The notes beneath the pieces are model-generated. The model ran no database searches. It saw only the letters and a program-made list of their open reading frames with translations, and had not been told where the DNA came from. From the NCBI GenBank assembly GCA_937873105.1, contig CALMWD010000041.1:1-11747 (forward strand): a stretch of 11,747 nt of DNA. Reading direction: 5' to 3'. This document shows positions 7,201 to 11,747 of this stretch, piece after piece. Position 1 is the first letter of the stretch. Each line of letters opens with the position of its first letter. The position numbers and the translations under genes were made by a program. This DNA comes from an uncultured Rhodanobacteraceae bacterium. GTDB lineage: Bacteria; Pseudomonadota; Gammaproteobacteria; Xanthomonadales; Ahniellaceae.

Positions 7201-7704
7201 TCAGAGAAGCAACGCGTCCAGCCGGAAGCGCGCGATGCGTTCGATCTGCTTCAGCGCCTCGGCGATTTCAGCCTCGCGCGCGTGACCGAGCCGTGTGCGC
7301 ATGTTGGCGATGATGCTGGCGCGGGTATGGCCCTTCACCGCGAGGATGAAGGGGAAGCCGAAGCGCGCCTCGTAGTCCGAGTTCAGGCGCGTGATCTCGG
7401 CGAACTCCTCCGGCGAGCACTGGTCGAGCCCGGCGCCACGCTGTTCGTTCGTCGAGGCCGCGGTCAGTTCGCCGCGAATCGCGGCCTTGCCGGCGAGCTG
7501 CGGATGGGCCCGGATCAGGGCCATCTGCAGCGGCTCGCCCGCCGCCGCGACGGCCGCGCACATCGCCGCATGCAGGGCCTCGACCGAGGCGAATGGCCGC
7601 TGCGCCGCGACGCGCTCGGCGACCCAGGGCGAGTGTTCGAACATGCCGCCGAGGGCGGCGACGAACGCCGCTGGCGGCGACTGGTTCAAGGCATCGAGCG
7701 TCAT
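7201..7704 (-). CDS. uraD: OHCU decarboxylase
   Basis: A 167-residue enzyme converting 2-oxo-4-hydroxy-4-carboxy-5-ureidoimidazoline into S-allantoin, the third step after urate. Family motifs are R-A-H-P-Q-L-A-G-K (65-73) with the catalytic His67, [11 protein letters not shown] (84-94) with Glu87, and [11 protein letters not shown] (115-125). Length is typical of the stand-alone enzyme (not fused to HIUase or allantoinase). The same open frame extends far upstream through the beta-helix gene's DNA, but the ATG at 7704-7702 is the right start because the family's N-terminus (L-N-x-S-x-x-x-A-F-V) follows at once. No clear ribosome site is seen. It is on the opposite arm from uraH and puuD. A 44-base gap separates it from the upstream beta-helix gene, so a shared transcript is possible. 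Confidence 0.95.
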   Translation of the reverse strand: MTLDALNQSPPAAFVAALGGMFEHSPWVAERVAAQRPFASVEALHAAMCAAVAAAGEPLQMALIRAHPQLAGKAAIRGELTAASTNEQRGAGLDQCSPEEFAEITRLNSDYEARFGFPFILAVKGHTRASIIANMRTRLGHAREAEIAEALKQIERIARFRLDALLL

Positions 7705-7748
7705 GCCGCGACCATAGCGCGCGGCGGCCGCGAAGTTGAGCCCCGGCG

Positions 7749-9167
7749 CTATTCGAACGAGTCCTTGAACAGCAGCGGCGCGAACTCGTAGGCGCCGACG
7801 TCGCAGCGCGCATCGCCATTGCCGTCGCCGTCGATCGGGCGTTGCTGGAAGCGGGCGTCGCGCGGCTCGCATAGGGACTGGTCGAGGCTGTCGATCACGG
7901 CGCTGCCGCTGAAATGCAGCACGCCCACACCGGTCGCCGGTTGGTTCGCCGTGATGGTGCCGAGCGGCGCATTCGGAATGGACGTTCCCGCAACGCTCGC
8001 GCAGCCGCTGTCGAAATGCAGATTGCCGCCGTTGATGGACGGCAACGAAGTCGGCGTGCCGGCGCAGGCGCTGCCGAATGCGGCGGGTGCGAGCAAATTG
8101 CCACGGAAGAAGTCCACGTTGACATTGTTGCCGAAATAGATGTGCGCGCCGTCGGTCGCATCGCCGTTGTAAAACGTGTTGTTGCTGGCGGTGAACCCGG
8201 TGCGATCCAGGTAGACGGCCCCGCCGCGCTGGACGACGCTGTTGTTGTACAGGGTGACATTGGTCAGGGTGAGGTAGGTGTCGATGTCGCCGGCACTGGG
8301 TTTGCGGACATAGACCGCGCCGCCATGATTCGCGCTGTTGCCGCGGAAATAGCTGCGTTGCACTTGCACGCTGCAATTGTCGCAACCGCCGTAAATGGCT
8401 CCGCCGAGTCCCGCGATCGGGCTGGCAGGCGATGCGCCATTGAAGATGAAGTTGCTGTCGCGAATCGCATGACTGGCATTGGCGCCACCCAGGAACATGG
8501 CGCCACCGAAACCACCGCCCAAATTTGACAACGCCAGGTTGCTTTCGAACCGCGAGTTCAACACCGACACTACACCATTGCTGTAGATGGCGCCGCCCCC
8601 GGTTTGTCCGTTGCTGCCGGTGGCCTCTGCGATGTTGCCGATGAACACCGAGTCGCTGATCGACACTGGGGTGCCGGTGGCGTTCCAGTAGATGGCACCG
8701 CCGTAGATCAGGGACGTGCCGGTGACCTTGCAGTTTTCGAAACGGGTTGCGGCGACGACCAGTCGTGCGGCGACGGTGCGCACATTCGTGCTGTCGACGC
8801 AGCCACCGTTGCCATTGCTGGCCTTGCCATTGCGCAACGTCAGTCTTTGCAGCGTCAGCTTCGTGGTGTTCGGACCGATCTGAAAGATACGGAAGTTGCC
8901 GCCACCATCGATGACCGGTTCACGGCCATTGCCGTCGATGGTCACGTCGCTGGCGGTGATCTGCGGCAAGGCAGCGCTGAGCAGAACCGCTGTTTGCGAT
9001 GGAAATGAGGCGGCGTAGCGGATCGTGTGCGGCCCGCCACCCAAGGCATTGACTTGGGTGATCGCGTCCTGAATCGATCCGGCGCCTGAGGTGCTGGTGA
9101 CGTCGATGATGGCCGCGGACAACGGGGACAGCGGAGCGAGCAGGAACAGGGACAACATTCGGCGCAT
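7749..9167 (-). CDS. Secreted right-handed parallel beta-helix protein, function unknown
   Basis: A protein of 472 residues from the ATG at 9167-9165, chosen because M-R-R-M-L-S-L-F-L-L-A-P then forms a clean signal peptide ending near residue 19 (S-A-A). An in-frame ATG at 9236 would put a non-secretory 23 residues first. The body is a parallel beta-helix: I-D-G-N-G and I-D-G-G-G-N turns near 77-90, then recurring G-G-A-[IVM]-[YF] turns at about 156, 191, 221, 255, 282 and 315, with many N-x-T/S stretches. Cysteines are few and could pair in an extracellular protein. The C-terminal part has I-D-G-D-G-N-G-D-A-R-C-D-V-G-A-Y-E (about 445-461), typical of polymorphic-outer-membrane-like or CSLREA-type surface proteins. 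It ends in F-K-D-S-F-E, which may be a short sorting or attachment tail. No catalytic residues of pectate lyases are recognisable. Its DNA is less G/C-rich than its neighbours. Confidence 0.82.
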   Translation of the reverse strand: MRRMLSLFLLAPLSPLSAAIIDVTSTSGAGSIQDAITQVNALGGGPHTIRYAASFPSQTAVLLSAALPQITASDVTIDGNGREPVIDGGGNFRIFQIGPNTTKLTLQRLTLRNGKASNGNGGCVDSTNVRTVAARLVVAATRFENCKVTGTSLIYGGAIYWNATGTPVSISDSVFIGNIAEATGSNGQTGGGAIYSNGVVSVLNSRFESNLALSNLGGGFGGAMFLGGANASHAIRDSNFIFNGASPASPIAGLGGAIYGGCDNCSVQVQRSYFRGNSANHGGAVYVRKPSAGDIDTYLTLTNVTLYNNSVVQRGGAVYLDRTGFTASNNTFYNGDATDGAHIYFGNNVNVDFFRGNLLAPAAFGSACAGTPTSLPSINGGNLHFDSGCASVAGTSIPNAPLGTITANQPATGVGVLHFSGSAVIDSLDQSLCEPRDARFQQRPIDGDGNGDARCDVGAYEFAPLLFKDSFE

Positions 9168-9200
9168 GGCGATCGCAACTCGGTGAAGACCCTGTCCATA

Positions 9201-9216
9201 CGGGCTTGCGTGCCCG
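9201..9216. other. Short hairpin between dtd and the beta-helix gene
   Basis: CGGGC and GCCCG arms (5 bases) enclose a 6-base loop in the 69-base gap (9168-9236) downstream of dtd. On the minus strand no T-run follows, so it is a weak candidate for a transcription end and may be chance. Nothing else is recognisable in this gap. Confidence 0.2.
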
Positions 9217-9236
9217 ATCCGGACATCGGTCGGCAC

Positions 9237-9677
9237 TCAGCGCGTCTGCAGCCAGAAGGTCACCGGGCCGTCGTTGACCAGATGCACCTGCATGTTCGCG
9301 CCGAAACGGCCGGTCTCGACCACGGTATGCGCGGCGCGGGCACGTTCGACCAGGCGGTTGAACCAGCGCAGGCCGGCTTCCGGCGGGGCGGCCGAGGTGA
9401 AGCTCGGCCGCATGCCCTTCCGGGTGTCGGCGGCGAGCGTAAACTGCGAGACCAGCAGCAGGCCGCCGGCGATGTCGTGCAGCGAGCGGTTCATCCGGCC
9501 CTCGTCGTCCTCGAACACGCGGTAGCCGAGCAGGCGCATCAGCGTGCGTTCGACCTGGGCCTCGCCGTCATCCGGCTCGACCGCCACGAGCGCGAGCAGG
9601 CCGCGGCCGATCTCGCCAACGATCTTTCCTTCGACTTCGACGCGCGCTTCACGCACGCGCTGGATCAATGCAATCAC
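9237..9677 (-). CDS. dtd: D-aminoacyl-tRNA deacylase
   Basis: A 146-residue housekeeping proofreading enzyme that removes D-amino acids (and glycine mischarged on tRNA-Ala) from tRNA, acting in the cytosol as a dimer. Both signature motifs are present: S-Q-F-T-L (77-81) and the N-D-G-P-V-T-F segment (135-141), whose Gly137-cisPro138 gives L-chirality rejection. The N-terminus M-I-A-L-I-Q-R-V is standard. The start is GTG at 9677-9675, with a GGAAAG ribosome sequence 7 bases before it; the frame stays open further upstream but matches nothing in the family. It is transcribed away from the lipid A acyltransferase gene, 55 bases apart, and towards the beta-helix gene. It has no evident tie to purine breakdown. 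Confidence 0.96.
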   Translation of the reverse strand: MIALIQRVREARVEVEGKIVGEIGRGLLALVAVEPDDGEAQVERTLMRLLGYRVFEDDEGRMNRSLHDIAGGLLLVSQFTLAADTRKGMRPSFTSAAPPEAGLRWFNRLVERARAAHTVVETGRFGANMQVHLVNDGPVTFWLQTR

Positions 9678-9732
9678 GGGTCCGCTTTCCGTTCCGGGTT
9701 CCGATCGGGGATGATCGCAGGATGAGCCGTGA

Positions 9733-10665
9733 ATGCCTGTGTCGATCGTCGTGTCCGAACTCCGTGCCGCACCACTGAAGGTGCGCGCCGCCGCCGCGCT
9801 GATGCGCCTGGCATCGCGGCTGCCGCTGTCCTGGCTGCACGCGCTCGGCGCCGCGGTCGGACGGCTCGCCGGCCTGCTGCGGACACGCGAATGGCGGGTC
9901 GCGCGGCGCAACCACGAGCTCGTCGGCTCGGCGCTCGGCGTGACCGACCGCGACGCCTTCGTGCGCGGCGTGCTGGTCGAGACCGGCAAGAACCTGACCG
10001 AACTGGCCAAGGTCTGGGGCGCCGATCCGCAGCGCGCGCTGGCACTGATCCGGGACGTGCACGGCCGCGAACACCTCGATGCCGCGAAGGCGCAGGGGCG
10101 CGGCGTCATCGTCGCGGCACCGCATCTCGGTTGCTGGGAGCTGCTGAACCTGTGGCTGTGCGCGCAGGGGCCGCTGGCCATCCTGTACCGGGTGCCGCAA
10201 CACGCCGAATGGGAAGCGCTGCTGCGCGACGCCCGCGGCAAGCTCGGCGCCACCCAGGTGCGCGCCGACGCCGCCGGCGTGCGCGAACTGCTGCGCTGCC
10301 TGAAGCAGGGCATGGCGCTCGGGATTCTTCCCGACCAGCGCGCGAAAGGCGGCGAGGGCGAATTCGCGCCGTTCTTCGGCCTGCCCTGCAAGAGCATGAC
10401 CCTGCTTTCGCGCCTGGCCGAGAAGACCGACGCGACGGTCGTGTTCGGCTTCGCCGAACGCCTGCCGCGCGGCGGCGGCTTCGACCTGCACTTCCTGCCC
10501 GCCGAGCCCGACATCGCCAGCGCCGACCGCGAACGCGCGGTCGCCGCCCTGCACCGCGGCATCGAAGCCTGCGTCCGCCGCGCGCCGACGCAATACCAGT
10601 GGACCTACAAACGCTACTCGGCCCAGCCCGGCGTCGAGGGCGACCAGGTGTACGGGCGCGGTTAG
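9733..10665 (+). CDS. Lipid A biosynthesis acyltransferase (LpxL/HtrB family)
   Basis: A 310-residue late acyltransferase that adds a secondary acyl chain to the lipid A precursor at the inner membrane. It carries the H-x4-E catalytic motif as His131-L-G-C-W-Glu136 in [12 protein letters not shown], the downstream I-L-P-D-Q motif, [10 protein letters not shown] for the acyl/Kdo pocket, and the C-terminal Y-Q-W-T-Y-K-R-Y, all family-typical. Residues 17-50 are hydrophobic with arginines, consistent with membrane association. The ATG at 9733 directly follows an in-frame TGA (9730-9732), so no longer form is possible. A GAG six bases before the ATG is a weak ribosome site. Whether it is the lauroyl (LpxL) or myristoyl (LpxM) type cannot be told here. 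Its stop codon overlaps that of the convergent asparaginase gene. Confidence 0.92.
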   Translation: MPVSIVVSELRAAPLKVRAAAALMRLASRLPLSWLHALGAAVGRLAGLLRTREWRVARRNHELVGSALGVTDRDAFVRGVLVETGKNLTELAKVWGADPQRALALIRDVHGREHLDAAKAQGRGVIVAAPHLGCWELLNLWLCAQGPLAILYRVPQHAEWEALLRDARGKLGATQVRADAAGVRELLRCLKQGMALGILPDQRAKGGEGEFAPFFGLPCKSMTLLSRLAEKTDATVVFGFAERLPRGGGFDLHFLPAEPDIASADRERAVAALHRGIEACVRRAPTQYQWTYKRYSAQPGVEGDQVYGRG

Positions 10666-11747
10666 CGCGGCAATTCCAGCGGGTCGGCCCTGTACAGGGC
10701 GACGTGCGGCACGCCGTCGGCGCCGATCCAGCCGCGTGCCATGCCCGGCGTGTTGAACGGGAAGGCGACCGAGCCGTCGGCGCCGAGCGCGATCGCGCCG
10801 CCGTCGCCGCCGGCCTTGGGAATGTCGACGTTGATGACCTCGTCCGCGGCCCGGGCCAGGGGCTGTCCGGACAGGCGCAGGCGCGCGCAGATCTCGTGCG
10901 CGGCCGCGGCGCGGATGTAGTACTCGCCCCAGCCGGTGCCCGAGACCGCGCAACGTGCGTCGGCCCAGGTGCCGGCGCCGATGATCGGCGAATCGCCGAC
11001 GCGGCCGTAGCGCTTGTTGGTCATGCCGCCGGTCGAGGTGCCGGCCGCGAGCCGGCCCTGGGCATCCAGCGCCAGCGCGCCGACCGTGCCGAAATAGGCC
11101 TTGCCCGGCAGGGCCGGGGGCGTATTCGCGGCCTGCGCGTTCTTCTCCTCGTCCCGCGCCTTCTGCAAGGCCTTCCAGCGCTTCTCGGTGCGGAAGTACG
11201 ACGGATCGACGAGCTCGATCCCCTGTTCCTGCGCGAACGCTTCGGCGCCGTCGCCGACCATCATCACGTGCTTGGAGCGATCCATGATCGCGCGCGCCAG
11301 CACGATCGGATGCTTCACCCGATGCAGGCCGGCGGCGGCGCCGGCCCTGCCGGTGGCGCCGTCCATGATCGAGGTGTCGAGTTCGTTGCGGCCGTCGTGG
11401 GTGAACACCGCGCCGCGACCGGCGTTGAACATCGGCGCGTCTTCCAGCACGGTGATCGCCGCGGTCACGGCCTCGACCGAGGACGCGCCGCCCTGCAGCT
11501 TCGCATGGCCGGCCTTCAAGGCCGCTTCCAGGACCGCGCGCGCGGCGGCTTCCTCGTCCTTGCTCATGTCGCCGGGCTCGATGCCGGCGCCGCCGTGGAT
11601 GACCAGCAACGGCAGGTCGAGCGCGACCAGCACGCCATCGCGGACCGCGTAGTCGCGCTCGAACGCGGGTCGTTCGACGCGGCCGTCGGGCAGGTGCAGG
11701 ACCGAGTCGACGCCGATGCCGAGGGTCTCGACGCGCGCCGCGTTCAT
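10662..11747 (-). CDS. Isoaspartyl peptidase / type III L-asparaginase (Ntn hydrolase), 5' end uncertain at the window edge
   Basis: At least 361 residues, an N-terminal-nucleophile hydrolase that self-cleaves and then hydrolyses beta-aspartyl dipeptides and asparagine. The core runs from P-L-L-V-I-H-G-G-A-G (46-55) through N-A-G-R-G-A-V-F (108-115), M-D-G (128-130), the cleavage site and nucleophile Gly220/Thr221 in F-G-T-V-G-A-L-A-L-D, S-T-G-G-M-T-N-K-R-Y-G-R-V-G-D-S-P (238-254), and S-G-T-G-W-G-E (269-275). The linker before Thr221 is charged and Ala/Pro-rich, as usual. Odd points: about 44 residues precede the normal family start, they are not a signal peptide, and the frame reaches the window edge exactly at an ATG (11747). 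The true start may lie outside, or translation may begin at the GTG at 11633-11631. Its 3' end overlaps the acyltransferase stop by 4 bases. Confidence 0.9.
   Translation of the reverse strand: MNAARVETLGIGVDSVLHLPDGRVERPAFERDYAVRDGVLVALDLPLLVIHGGAGIEPGDMSKDEEAAARAVLEAALKAGHAKLQGGASSVEAVTAAITVLEDAPMFNAGRGAVFTHDGRNELDTSIMDGATGRAGAAAGLHRVKHPIVLARAIMDRSKHVMMVGDGAEAFAQEQGIELVDPSYFRTEKRWKALQKARDEEKNAQAANTPPALPGKAYFGTVGALALDAQGRLAAGTSTGGMTNKRYGRVGDSPIIGAGTWADARCAVSGTGWGEYYIRAAAAHEICARLRLSGQPLARAADEVINVDIPKAGGDGGAIALGADGSVAFPFNTPGMARGWIGADGVPHVALYRADPLELPR

Noticed and set aside
4732..7285. Two long plus-strand open frames (about 478 and 507 codons) opposite the amidohydrolase and alc genes
   Set aside because: They are antisense shadows; the minus-strand frames carry complete catalytic motifs and fit as an operon.
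9702..9717. An operator in the dtd/acyltransferase divergent gap (CGATC and GATCG arms around 6 bases)
   Set aside because: Five-base arms are expected by chance in this composition, and nothing links these two housekeeping genes to shared control.
9649..10953. A 434-codon minus-strand frame covering the acyltransferase gene
   Set aside because: The plus-strand frame has the full acyltransferase motifs, and the minus-strand frame has none.

Overview
The window is high-GC, densely coding DNA with a strong G/C bias at third codon positions. It most likely comes from a proteobacterial chromosome, and probably from the Xanthomonadales/Lysobacterales. The reasons are the gene complement, an LpxL/HtrB-type lipid A acyltransferase (so a Gram-negative outer membrane), a REP-like palindrome, and a secreted protein ending in a short F-K-D-S-F-E tail. 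This placement is an inference. No rRNA, tRNA, CRISPR array or IS element was seen.

Layout. Positions 1-4258: the 5' part of a xanthine dehydrogenase small subunit gene (xdhA, minus, cut by the left edge) diverges from a plus-strand run of adenine deaminase, 5-hydroxyisourate hydrolase (uraH) and a membrane-bound cytochrome c urate oxidase (puuD). A MazE/MazF-type toxin-antitoxin pair follows on the same strand. Positions 4271-7704 (minus): uraD, a REP-like hairpin, allantoicase (alc), a secreted metal-dependent amidohydrolase, and ureidoglycolate lyase (allA). The last two overlap in an ATGA. Positions 7749-9677 (minus): a secreted right-handed beta-helix protein and dtd, the D-aminoacyl-tRNA deacylase. 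Positions 9733-10665 (plus): a lipid A acyltransferase. Positions 10662-11747 (minus): an isoaspartyl peptidase/L-asparaginase, whose stop codon overlaps that of the acyltransferase.

How the genes work together. Together they encode almost a complete adenine-to-glyoxylate route: adenine to hypoxanthine (adenine deaminase), to xanthine and urate (xanthine dehydrogenase), to 5-hydroxyisourate (PuuD), to OHCU (UraH), to S-allantoin (UraD), then allantoate to ureidoglycolate plus urea (Alc), and ureidoglycolate to glyoxylate plus urea (AllA). The step not accounted for is allantoinase (allantoin to allantoate). The only hydrolase of the right superfamily is the amidohydrolase at 4783-6099, but it carries a signal peptide and looks like a dipeptidase/carboxypeptidase. 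The pathway lies on two convergent arms with the toxin-antitoxin pair at the point where they meet.

I found no wholly new system. The points most worth a second look are the exported amidohydrolase inside the allantoate operon, the toxin-antitoxin pair inside the catabolic cluster, the REP-like element, the unexplained N-terminus of the asparaginase, and the beta-helix protein.
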